Shown here: positions 1-7,322 of the stretch, piece by piece
How positions within the stretch are numbered: the stretch's first letter is position 1
How the letters are laid out: every line of letters begins with the position of its first letter
Assembly (NCBI GenBank): GCA_017992055.1
Contig: JAGOPK010000006.1
Location: 107,249 to 171,248, forward strand
From: Burkholderiaceae bacterium
GTDB lineage: Bacteria; Pseudomonadota; Gammaproteobacteria; Burkholderiales; Burkholderiaceae_C
Direction of reading: 5' to 3'
Length of the DNA: 64,000 nt
Notes under the pieces: model-generated
Seen by the model: only the letters and a program-made list of their open reading frames with translations
Told to the model about the DNA's origin: nothing
Databases searched by the model: none
Position numbers and translations under genes: made by a program

Positions 1-32
1 CGGGCCTGGGCCTGGTCGGGCTGATGCGGTGA
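1..32 (+). CDS. cbiB: Adenosylcobinamide-phosphate synthase CbiB, last residues only
   Basis: Only the end of this gene is inside the window: the frame reads GLGLVGLMR and then TGA at 30-32. The stop overlaps the ATG of cobD (TGATG). CbiB joins the aminopropanol arm to the corrin ring and commonly precedes the threonine-phosphate decarboxylase in proteobacterial cob operons. The call rests on this order and on a C-terminal tail of plausible composition, so it is an inference. Confidence 0.45.
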   Translation, partial: GLGLVGLMR

Positions 33-1075
33 TGGAGGCCGTGCGCGCCCATGGCGGTCCCGACAGCGGCCCGCCGGCCTGGCTGGATCTGTCCACCAAT
101 GTCAATCCGCTGGGCCCGCCGCCGCCCTTGCTGGCCGCGGTGCAGCACGCGCCGCGCCAGCGTTATCCCGATCCGGCGTATGCCGCGCTGCGCCAGCAGC
201 TGGCCACGGCGCAGCAGTGGCCGGTCGAGCGCCTGCTGGTCAGCGCCGGCAGCAGCGAGGCCATCTTCCGCCTGACGCTGGCGGCGCGGCTGCAGGGCGT
301 GCAGCAGGTCTGCGTGCCCGAGCCGGGCTATGGCGACTATGCGGCGGCTGCGCGGTCCGCCGGCCTGGCCGTGCAGGCCTGGCGCGATGCGGACCAGCTC
401 TGCGCGGCGGCCTCGTGCGAGCGGCCCACGCTGCTGTGGGTCAATGATCCGGTCAATCCCAGCGGTGCCGCGCTGGATGCGGCCACCTGGCAGGCCCTGG
501 GCCAGGCCCTGCGGCCCGGCGTGGTGCTGGCCATCGACCAGGCCTATGCGCCGCTGCGCCTGCAGGGCTGCGCAGCGCTGCCGGCCGACCTGGCCGACCG
601 GGCCTGGCGGCTGTGCACGCCGAACAAGGCCCTGGGCCTGCCCGGCGTGCGCGCCGGCTGGCTGCAGGCGCCGCGGGATGCCGGCCCGCTGCTGCAGCGC
701 CTGCAGGCGCTGGCGCCCAGCTGGGTGCTGTCGGCCGAGGGCGTGGCCCTGCTGGGCGCCTGGACCGAGCCGGCCACCGGCGCCTGGCTGGCGGCGGCCC
801 TGCCCACGCTGGCCGGCTGGCGCGCGGCCCTGGTGCAGGCCCTGCAGCGGCGCGGCTGGACGCTGGCGCCGGGCGTCGCGCCCTTTGTGCTGGGCCGGCC
901 GCCCGGCGTGGCCGAGGCGGTGCGCACGCGCCTGCAGCGGCTGCGCGCCGAGCAGGGCATCGCGCTGCGCGATGCCGCTTCGTTCGGCCTGCCGGGCTGG
1001 GTGCGCATCGGACTGTGTGCGCCGGCCGTGCAGGCGCAGTGGCTGCAGGCCTGGGAGGATCTCGATGGGCATTGA
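32..1075 (+). CDS. cobD: Threonine-phosphate decarboxylase (PLP enzyme of cobalamin synthesis)
   Basis: Makes (R)-1-aminopropan-2-O-phosphate, the linker of the cobalamin nucleotide loop, from L-threonine phosphate. The 347-residue protein is a fold-type I PLP aminotransferase homologue: an N-terminal STNVNPLGPP segment binds substrate, SAGSSEAIFR (about 72-81) holds the cofactor phosphate, NDPVNPSG (about 138-145) is the usual Asn-Pro region, and CTPNKALGLPGVRAG carries the Schiff-base lysine near residue 199. ATG 32 is chosen because it overlaps the preceding stop; a GTG lies just before it at 29. The gene overlaps cobQ by 11 bases. It is called cobC in Pseudomonas denitrificans nomenclature. 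Length and motifs fit the family well. Confidence 0.9.
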   Translation: MEAVRAHGGPDSGPPAWLDLSTNVNPLGPPPPLLAAVQHAPRQRYPDPAYAALRQQLATAQQWPVERLLVSAGSSEAIFRLTLAARLQGVQQVCVPEPGYGDYAAAARSAGLAVQAWRDADQLCAAASCERPTLLWVNDPVNPSGAALDAATWQALGQALRPGVVLAIDQAYAPLRLQGCAALPADLADRAWRLCTPNKALGLPGVRAGWLQAPRDAGPLLQRLQALAPSWVLSAEGVALLGAWTEPATGAWLAAALPTLAGWRAALVQALQRRGWTLAPGVAPFVLGRPPGVAEAVRTRLQRLRAEQGIALRDAASFGLPGWVRIGLCAPAVQAQWLQAWEDLDGH

Positions 1076-2570
1076 ACACCCGGCTCGCCCCAAGGCCCGC
1101 GCCGTCGCCGTGCTCGGCTGCACCAGCGGCGCCGGCAAGAGCTGGCTGACCACCGCGCTGTGCCGCTGGTATGCGCGGCGCGGCCTGGACGTGCGCCCGT
1201 TCAAGGCGCAGAACATGAGCAACCATGCCCGCGTGGTGGCCGACCTGCAGGGCCGGCCCGGCGAGATCGGCAGCGCCCAGTGGTTCCAGGCCCTGGCCGC
1301 CGGCGTGCGGCCCGAGCCGCGCATGAACCCGGTGCTGCTCAAGCCCGAGGCCGATACACGCAGCCAGGTGGTGCTGATGGGCCAGGTGCGGCCCGAACTC
1401 ACCACCATGGCTTGGCGCGAGCGCAGCGCCCTGCTGTGGCCGGCCGCGCGCGAGGCGCTGGACTCGCTGCAGGCCGAGGCCGAGCTGCTGGTGATCGAGG
1501 GCGCCGGCTCGCCGGCCGAGATCAACCTGGCGGCCCACGACTATGTGAACACGCTGACCACGGTGCAGGCCGATGCCGCGGCCCTGCTGGTGGCCGACAT
1601 CGACCGCGGCGGCGCCTTCGCCCACCTGCTGGGCACCACCGAGCTGATGGACGGCCGCGTGCGCCAGCGCCTGCGCGGTTATCTGCTGAACAAGTTCCGC
1701 GGCGATGCCACGCTGCTGGCGCCGGCGCCCGAGCTGCTGCGCCAGCGCACCGGCCTTCCGGTGCTGGGCGTGCTGCCGATGCGCCGCGACCACGGCCTGC
1801 CCGAGGAGGATGCGGTGCCGCTGGGCAGCAGCGCCGCCACCGGCCCGCGCGTGGTGCTGCTGGCCACGCCGCATGCCAGCAACCTGGACGAGTTCGAGCC
1901 GGTGGTGCGTGCCGGCCTGCCGCTGGTGGTGGTGCGCGATGCGCCGTCGCTGCGCGCCGCGCTGGCCGCGCCCGGCGCCGTGCTGGTGCTGCCCGGCAGC
2001 AAGCACACCCGCGCCGACCTGGCCTGGCTGCGCGACCAGGGCCTGGCCGCGCCCATCGCCGACCAGGTGGCCGCCGGCCGGCCGGTGCTGGCCATCTGCG
2101 GCGCGCTGCAGTGGCTGGGCCGGCTGATCGACGATGCGCAGGGCCTGGAGGGCGGCACGCCGGGCCAGGACGCCGGTCTGGGCCTGCTGCCGCTGGCCAC
2201 GCGCTTTGCCGCGCACAAGACGCTGCGCCATGGTCGCCACCGCCTGGGCCCGCTGCAGGGCTGCTGGGCGCCGTTGTCGGGGCTGGAGGTCGAAGGCTAC
2301 GAGATCCACCTGGGCCACAGCCACTGGCAGGATGACGCCGAGGCACTGCCCGCCGTGCCGGCCCAGCCTGGCCTGGGCTGGCAGCAGGGCCCGGTGCTGG
2401 CGCTGTACCTGCACGGCCTGCTGGAAAACCCCGCGGTGCTGCAGGCCCTGTTCGGCCGCGCGCCCGAGCCGCTGTCCACCGTGTTCGACCGCCTGGCCGA
2501 TGTGCTGGACGAGGCGGTGGGCGCGGCCACGCTGATGTCCCTGCTGCAAGCCAAGCCCCACGATGCCTGA
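1065..2570 (+). CDS. cobQ: Cobyric acid synthase (glutamine-dependent amidase)
   Basis: Amidates the b, d, e and g side chains of adenosylcobyrinic acid a,c-diamide using ATP and glutamine. The N-terminal half is a dethiobiotin-synthetase-like ATPase with the P-loop GCTSGAGKS (residues about 18-26) followed by FKAQNMSNHA, a CobQ signature. The C-terminal half is a class I-type glutamine amidotransferase: nucleophile Cys345 in AICGALQWLG and His415 in EIHLGHSHW. The protein has 501 residues, normal for CobQ. The frame stays open far upstream, but ATG 1065 starts the recognisable N-terminus and lies within the end of cobD, as expected for translational coupling. The usual CGG after the cysteine is CGA here, a small change next to the nucleophile. 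Confidence 0.95.
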   Translation: MGIEHPARPKARAVAVLGCTSGAGKSWLTTALCRWYARRGLDVRPFKAQNMSNHARVVADLQGRPGEIGSAQWFQALAAGVRPEPRMNPVLLKPEADTRSQVVLMGQVRPELTTMAWRERSALLWPAAREALDSLQAEAELLVIEGAGSPAEINLAAHDYVNTLTTVQADAAALLVADIDRGGAFAHLLGTTELMDGRVRQRLRGYLLNKFRGDATLLAPAPELLRQRTGLPVLGVLPMRRDHGLPEEDAVPLGSSAATGPRVVLLATPHASNLDEFEPVVRAGLPLVVVRDAPSLRAALAAPGAVLVLPGSKHTRADLAWLRDQGLAAPIADQVAAGRPVLAICGALQWLGRLIDDAQGLEGGTPGQDAGLGLLPLATRFAAHKTLRHGRHRLGPLQGCWAPLSGLEVEGYEIHLGHSHWQDDAEALPAVPAQPGLGWQQGPVLALYLHGLLENPAVLQALFGRAPEPLSTVFDRLADVLDEAVGAATLMSLLQAKPHDA

Positions 2571-3702
2571 GATGCCCGACACGCCCGACCTGCCCGATAT
2601 GCCCGGTATGCCCGACACCCTGCCCGCCGACCTGGCCGCCGACCTGGCCGCGCTGTGCCGCGCGATCCGGCCGCACGACGATGCGGCGCTCGACGCCGCG
2701 CTGCAGCGGCGCATCGACCGTCTGACCAAGCCGCTGGGCGCGCTGGGCCGGCTGGAAGACCTGATGCTGCAGATCGGCCGCCTGCAGGGCCGCAGCGACC
2801 CGCGGCTGCAGCGGCCGCAGCTGCTGGTGTTTGCCGCCGACCATGGCCTGGCGCGGCAGGGCGTCAGCGCCTATCCGCAGGCCGTCACCGCGCAGATGGT
2901 GGCCAATATGCGCGCCGGCGGCGCGGCCATCAATGTGCTGGCCCGCGCTCATGGCCTGGACTGGACCCTGGTCGATGCCGGCATCGCCAGCGTGCCGCCG
3001 GCCGGGGCCGACCTGGTCGATGCCCGCCTGGGCGCCGGCAGCGACGACGCCAGCCGGGTCCCGGCGCTGGGCCACGCGCGTGCCGTCGAAGGCCTGCGCC
3101 GTGGTGCGGCCCTGGTCGCCCAGCGCCCCGGCAATGCCGTGCTGCTGGGCGAGATGGGCATCGGCAACACCTCGGCCGCGGCCCTGCTGCTGGTGGCCCT
3201 GACCGGCCTGCCGCTGGCCCAGGCGGTGGGTCGCGGCACGGGTCTCGACGATGCCGGCCTGGCGCACAAGCGCAGCGTGCTGCAGCGTGCACTGGACCGC
3301 GCCGGCCTGGCTGACGGCGGTGCCACGCCGCTGCAGGCCCTGGCCGAGTTCGGTGGCTTCGAGATCGCGATGATGGCCGGCGCCATGCTGCAGGCCGCGG
3401 CCCAGCGCCGGCTGATCGTGATCGACGGCTTCATCGCCGGTGCGGCGGCCCTGGTGGCCCAGCGGCTGGCGCCCGCGCTGTCCGAGGCCTGCGTGTTCGG
3501 CCACCGCGGCGCCGAGGCCGGCCATGCGGCGATGCTGCAGGCCTGGCCCGCCGGCCAGGCACAGCCGCTGCTGGACCTGGGCCTGCGCCTGGGCGAGGGC
3601 AGCGGTGCCGTGCTGGCCTGGCCGCTGATCACCGCGGCGCTGGACCTGCTCAACGGCATGGCCAGCTTCGACTCGGCCGGCGTCAGCGGGCCTGAGTCGT
3701 GA
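2563..3702 (+). CDS. cobT: Nicotinate-nucleotide--dimethylbenzimidazole phosphoribosyltransferase
   Basis: Forms alpha-ribazole phosphate from nicotinate mononucleotide and dimethylbenzimidazole, activating the lower ligand of B12. The 379-residue protein has FAADHGLARQGVSAYP, GEMGIGNTSAAALL, and VFGHRGAEAGHA, in which Glu318 corresponds to the catalytic Glu317 of the Salmonella enzyme. The first 20 residues are an odd low-complexity stretch rich in Met-Pro-Asp, encoded by a degenerate hexamer-like repeat with in-frame ATGs at 2563, 2572, 2599 and 2608, so the true start within this stretch is uncertain. ATG 2563 overlaps the cobQ stop by 8 bases; the 3' end overlaps cobS by 4. Confidence 0.93.
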   Translation: MPEMPDTPDLPDMPGMPDTLPADLAADLAALCRAIRPHDDAALDAALQRRIDRLTKPLGALGRLEDLMLQIGRLQGRSDPRLQRPQLLVFAADHGLARQGVSAYPQAVTAQMVANMRAGGAAINVLARAHGLDWTLVDAGIASVPPAGADLVDARLGAGSDDASRVPALGHARAVEGLRRGAALVAQRPGNAVLLGEMGIGNTSAAALLLVALTGLPLAQAVGRGTGLDDAGLAHKRSVLQRALDRAGLADGGATPLQALAEFGGFEIAMMAGAMLQAAAQRRLIVIDGFIAGAAALVAQRLAPALSEACVFGHRGAEAGHAAMLQAWPAGQAQPLLDLGLRLGEGSGAVLAWPLITAALDLLNGMASFDSAGVSGPES

Positions 3703-4517
3703 ATCCGGGCCAGCGCCTGGTGCATGAGCTGCGCCTGGTGGCCGTGGCGCTGCAGTTCCTGACCCGGGTGCCGGTGCGGCTGGCGCGCTTCGAGCCGGCC
3801 TGGCTGGAGCAGTGCACGCGGCATTTCCCGCTGGTCGGCGCCGCGGTCGGGGCCTTTGGCGTGCTGGCCATGACCGCGATGCACGCTCTGGGCGCAGCAC
3901 CGCTGCTGGCGGCGGTGGCGGCCACCGCGGCCACCGTCTGGCTGACCGGCGGTTTCCACGAGGATGGCCTGGCCGACACCTGCGACGGCCTGGGCGGCGC
4001 GGTCGAGCGCCAGCGGGCGCTGGCGATCATGAAGGACTCGCGCCTGGGCAGTTATGGCGCGCTGGGCCTGGTGCTGACGCTGGCCGCCAAGATCGCCCTG
4101 CTGGCGCAGCTGCTGCAGGCCCATGGCCCGGGTGCCGCCGCCGCTGCCCTGCTGCTGGCCCAGGCCGCCAGCCGGGCCGGCGCGGCCACGCTGCTGGTGC
4201 TCCTGCCTTATGCCGGCGATGCCGAGCATGCCAAGGCCAAGCCGCTGGCGCGCCGCATCGCCCCGGGCGGCCTGGCCGTGGCCTGGGGCTGGAGCGCGCT
4301 GCTGGCGCTGGCCCTGGCCGGGCCGCTGCAGCCGCTGGCCCTGCCGGCACCGGCGGCCTGGCGCGCGCCGCTGGCCCTGCTGGCCGTGCTGCTGCTGGCC
4401 TGGCGCATGCGGGCCTGGCTGAAGCGGCGGCTGGGCGGCTTCACCGGCGATACCTTGGGCGCCACCCAGCAATGGGCCGAGCTGGCGGTGCTGGGCGTGG
4501 CCGCGCTGGGACCATGA
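3699..4517 (+). CDS. cobS: Adenosylcobinamide-GDP ribazoletransferase (cobalamin synthase)
   Basis: Joins adenosylcobinamide-GDP to alpha-ribazole (phosphate), the last assembly step of the nucleotide loop, in the inner membrane. The 272-residue protein is hydrophobic with several membrane segments. Early LQFLTRVPV is typical of the CobS N-terminus, GGFHEDGLADTCDGLGG (residues about 84-100) is the family metal/substrate motif, and MKDSRLGSYGALG follows. It starts with GTG 3699 overlapping the cobT stop (GTGA) and ends overlapping cobC (ATGA), so it is translated within the coupled cob cluster. Confidence 0.93.
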   Translation: MNPGQRLVHELRLVAVALQFLTRVPVRLARFEPAWLEQCTRHFPLVGAAVGAFGVLAMTAMHALGAAPLLAAVAATAATVWLTGGFHEDGLADTCDGLGGAVERQRALAIMKDSRLGSYGALGLVLTLAAKIALLAQLLQAHGPGAAAAALLLAQAASRAGAATLLVLLPYAGDAEHAKAKPLARRIAPGGLAVAWGWSALLALALAGPLQPLALPAPAAWRAPLALLAVLLLAWRMRAWLKRRLGGFTGDTLGATQQWAELAVLGVAALGP

Positions 4518-5062
4518 GCCCGGGCCTGCCCACGGCCGGGCTGTGGCTTTGGCGCCATCCGCGGCCGCATGATGCCGCCGGCCGCTGCATCGGCCGCAGC
4601 GACCTGGCGGTGGACCCGCGCCGCGCCAAGCGCCTGGCCCATCGCATCCGTGCCGCGGCGCGGCGCCACGGCCTGCCGCACGAGGTCTGGACCTCGCCGC
4701 TGCAGCGCTGCGCTGCGGTGGGCCGCTGGCTGGCGCGCTGGGGCTGGCGACAGCACATCGACGCCCGCCTGCTGGAACTGGACTTCGGCACCTGGGAGGG
4801 ACGGCACTGGAGCGGCATCGCCTGGTCCGAGGTGCAGGCCTGGGAGGCCGACTTTGCCCGGCATGCGCCGGGCGGTGGCGAGTCGCTGGCGGCGATGGCA
4901 CAGCGCCTGGCCAACTGGCGCGCCGGCCTGCCGGCCGGTGCCATCCTGGTGGTGGCCCATGCCGGGGCGATGAACCTGCTGCAGCGCGGCGACGCACCGC
5001 CGTCGCAGGCTGCCGACTGGCCGCCGGCGCCGCGCCATGGGCAGCTGCTGCGCCTGGCCTAG
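4514..5062 (+). CDS. cobC: Alpha-ribazole-phosphatase-like histidine phosphatase
   Basis: Likely removes phosphate from alpha-ribazole 5'-phosphate or adenosylcobalamin 5'-phosphate at the end of B12 synthesis. The 182-residue protein is a histidine phosphatase: LWRHPRP (residues 12-18; RHP replaces the usual RHG), TSPLQRC, LDFGTWEG with the acid residue region, and VVAHAGAM with the second histidine near residue 155. ATG 4514 overlaps the cobS stop. Its stop lies in the palindrome CTAG at 5059-5062, which also supplies the stop of the convergent nth gene. The name depends on position after cobS; histidine phosphatases are functionally broad. Confidence 0.8.
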   Translation: MSPGLPTAGLWLWRHPRPHDAAGRCIGRSDLAVDPRRAKRLAHRIRAAARRHGLPHEVWTSPLQRCAAVGRWLARWGWRQHIDARLLELDFGTWEGRHWSGIAWSEVQAWEADFARHAPGGGESLAAMAQRLANWRAGLPAGAILVVAHAGAMNLLQRGDAPPSQAADWPPAPRHGQLLRLA

Positions 5063-5694
5063 ACCGGCAGCGCCCGCCCCGTGTCGCACCAGGCGCGCAC
5101 CTGGCAGGCGCCGCACTTGGGCGAGCGCGCGGTGCAGACATAGCGCCCGTGCAGGATCAGCCAGTGGTGGGCGTCGCGGCGGTAGGGCGCGGGCACGCGC
5201 TTTTCCAGCTGCATCTCCACCGCCAGCGGCGTCTTGCCCGGGGCCAGGCCGGTGCGGTTGCCGACGCGGAAGATGTGCGTGTCCACCGCCATCGTGGGCT
5301 GGCCGAAGGCCACGTTGAGCACCACGTTGGCGGTCTTGCGGCCGACGCCGGGCAGGGCCTCCAGCGCCTCGCGGCTGCGTGGCACCTGGCCGCCATGCTG
5401 CTCGACCAGGATGCGGCAGGTGGCCATCAGGTGGCGGGCCTTGCTGCGGAACAGGCCGATGGTCTTGATGTGCTCGGCCAGCTTTTCCTCGCCCAGGGCC
5501 AGCATCGCCTGCGGCGTAGGGGCCACCGGAAACAGCCGCCGGGTGGCCTTGTTGACACCCACGTCGGTGGCCTGGGCCGACAGCAGCACCGCCGCCAGCA
5601 GCTCGAACACGCTGGTGTACTCCAGCTCGCTGGCCGGCTGCGGATTGGCCGCGGCCAGGGTGGCGAAAAACGGGGCGATGTCGGCGGTCTTCAT
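5059..5694 (-). CDS. nth: Endonuclease III, DNA glycosylase/AP lyase
   Basis: Excises oxidised pyrimidines and cleaves the abasic site in base-excision repair. All key residues fall at Escherichia coli positions: helix-hairpin-helix LPGVGRKTANVV with catalytic Lys120, Asp138 in VDTHIFRV, and the [4Fe-4S] ligands Cys187, Cys194, Cys197 and Cys203 (spacing 6-2-5). The protein has 211 residues, the standard length. It is convergent with cobC, and the two stop codons share four bases. The upstream neighbour on the same strand is the EamA gene, 9 bases away, so the two may be cotranscribed after the RsxB-like gene. Confidence 0.97.
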   Translation of the reverse strand: MKTADIAPFFATLAAANPQPASELEYTSVFELLAAVLLSAQATDVGVNKATRRLFPVAPTPQAMLALGEEKLAEHIKTIGLFRSKARHLMATCRILVEQHGGQVPRSREALEALPGVGRKTANVVLNVAFGQPTMAVDTHIFRVGNRTGLAPGKTPLAVEMQLEKRVPAPYRRDAHHWLILHGRYVCTARSPKCGACQVRAWCDTGRALPV

Positions 5695-5703
5695 GGCGGC
5701 GGT

Positions 5704-6603
5704 TCAGAACGTGGACGACAGGCGTTGGCGCAGCAGCGGCAGGATCTGCACGAGCAGGATGCTGGCCAGGATCAGCGCGCAGCCGGCCAGGCCGGCCGGG
5801 CCCAGGCGGTCGCCCAGGAAGGCGGCGCCGAACAGGGCCGCAAACACCGTCTCGGACGACAGCACGATGGCCGCGTCGGCCGGTGGCGCATGGCGCTGGC
5901 CGATGACCTGCAGCGTGAAGCCCACGCCCACCGACAGCAGGCCGGTGTAGGCGATGGCGCCGGCCGCGCGCAGCAGGCCGTCGCCGCTGATCGGCTCCAG
6001 CGCCAGGCCGGCGGCGGTGGCGACGATGCCGCAGACCGCAAACTGGCCGCAGGCCAGGCGGAAGGCGCCGCGCAGCCGGTTGGCCACCTGGCCCACCCAC
6101 AGCACATGCACCGCCCAGGGCAGGGCGCTGGCCATCACCCACAGGTCGCCGCGGCTCAGGCCGGTCAGCGTGCCGCCGGTCAGCAGCCAGGTGCCGGCCA
6201 GGCAGCCGATGACGGCCGGCCAGGTGCTCCAGTGCGGGCGCTGGCGCTGCAGCCACCAGGCCAGCAGCGGCACCAGGGGCACGTACAGCGCGGTCAGGAA
6301 GCCGGCATTGGTGACCGTGGTGCTCATCAGGCCGAACTGCTGCATCACCACGCCGCTGCACAGCAGGCCGCCCAGGCCCAGCACCCAGCGCGTCTCGGCG
6401 GCGCCGAAGGCATGGCCCTGGGCACGCAGCCTGCGCGACTCGCGCCAGGCCAGCGGCGCCACCACGGCCGCGCCGAGCAGGAAGCGCAGGCCGGTGAAGC
6501 TCAGCGGCCCCAGGCCGTCCATGCCGATGACCTGGCCGACGAAGGCCGAGCCCCAGATCACCGCCGCCAGCAGCAGCAGGGCATTGGCCTGGATGCGGCT
6601 CAT
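5704..6603 (-). CDS. EamA/DMT-family permease
   Basis: A 299-residue inner-membrane protein with two EamA repeats, about ten hydrophobic helices in all; AAVIWGSAFVGQ at the N-terminus is the typical start of repeat one, and SSETVFAALFGAAFLGDRLG marks repeat two. Family members export amino acids, nucleosides or other metabolites; the substrate cannot be read from sequence. The start at 6603 overlaps the stop of the RsxB-like gene by 4 bases, so the two are translationally coupled. The same pairing of an EamA gene with an RsxB-type gene and nth suggests one transcript, but no functional link is evident. Confidence 0.85.
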   Translation of the reverse strand: MSRIQANALLLLAAVIWGSAFVGQVIGMDGLGPLSFTGLRFLLGAAVVAPLAWRESRRLRAQGHAFGAAETRWVLGLGGLLCSGVVMQQFGLMSTTVTNAGFLTALYVPLVPLLAWWLQRQRPHWSTWPAVIGCLAGTWLLTGGTLTGLSRGDLWVMASALPWAVHVLWVGQVANRLRGAFRLACGQFAVCGIVATAAGLALEPISGDGLLRAAGAIAYTGLLSVGVGFTLQVIGQRHAPPADAAIVLSSETVFAALFGAAFLGDRLGPAGLAGCALILASILLVQILPLLRQRLSSTF

Positions 6604-7298
6604 GGCGTTGGACGCTTGGCGCGGGCCCGCGCCAGGGCGGCCTCGATCACCGCGCGCTTGCGGTCCAGCACTTCGGGATCGGTGTGCCGCGTATGCGCCG
6701 GCAGGTCGGCCAGCTTGGCCGCAGCCTTGGCTTCCAGCCGCGCCTCCTGCGCGGCCTGCTGGCGCGCCCGGCGGGCATTGCGCTCGGTGTAGCGGCGCCG
6801 GGCCAGGGCCGCGTCTTCGCCCGACCAGGCGGCCCAGCCGCTGCGGCCCGGCGTCACCGGCTGCAGCGAGATGCAGTCCACCGGGCAGGCCGGCACGCAC
6901 AGCTCGCAGCCGGTGCACTGCGCGTCGATGACGGTGTGCATGCGCTTGTTGGCGCCGACGATGCAGTCCACCGGGCAGGCCTTGATGCACAGCGTGCAGC
7001 CGATGCACCAGGCCTCGTCGATCACCGCCAGCAGGCGCGGGCCTTCGTTGCCGCAGGCCTCATCCAGCGGCTGCAGCGGCTGGCCGGTCAGCGCCGCCAG
7101 CCGGGCCAGGCCTTCGGCACCGCCGGGCGGGCAGCGGTTGATGGCCGCCTGGCCGCTGGCCATGGCCTCGGCATAGGCGCGGCAATCGGCATAGCCGCAG
7201 CGCGTGCACTGGGTCTGCGGCAGGGCCGCGTCCAGGGCATCGGCCAGGGACGGGACGCGGGAATCGGGGACGCTGGCGATGGCGATGCGGCGGGACAC
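6600..7298 (-). CDS. rsxB: RsxB/RnfB-type iron-sulfur protein, soluble and without other Rnf genes
   Basis: A 232-residue electron-transfer protein. Residues 31-56 form a 4Fe-4S domain (Cys31, 34, 39, 56), followed by two ferredoxin motifs with ligands Cys98-101-104-108 and Cys128-131-134-138. The C-terminal 85 residues are Ala/Arg-rich and charged. Known RnfB proteins begin with a membrane anchor; this one starts directly with the soluble domain, and no rnfA, C, D, G or E is nearby. Betaproteobacterial annotations often call this short form RsxB, a component proposed to keep SoxR reduced, but its partner here is unknown. The stop overlaps the EamA start. Confidence 0.85.
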   Translation of the reverse strand: MSRRIAIASVPDSRVPSLADALDAALPQTQCTRCGYADCRAYAEAMASGQAAINRCPPGGAEGLARLAALTGQPLQPLDEACGNEGPRLLAVIDEAWCIGCTLCIKACPVDCIVGANKRMHTVIDAQCTGCELCVPACPVDCISLQPVTPGRSGWAAWSGEDAALARRRYTERNARRARQQAAQEARLEAKAAAKLADLPAHTRHTDPEVLDRKRAVIEAALARARAKRPTP

Positions 7299-7322
7299 CG
7301 CCGCATTGTCCCCGATGGTCGC

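Noticed and set aside
1522-3900. Long minus-strand open frame opposite cobQ and cobT
   Set aside because: Pro/Arg/Ala-rich shadow of genes with clear catalytic motifs on the plus strand.
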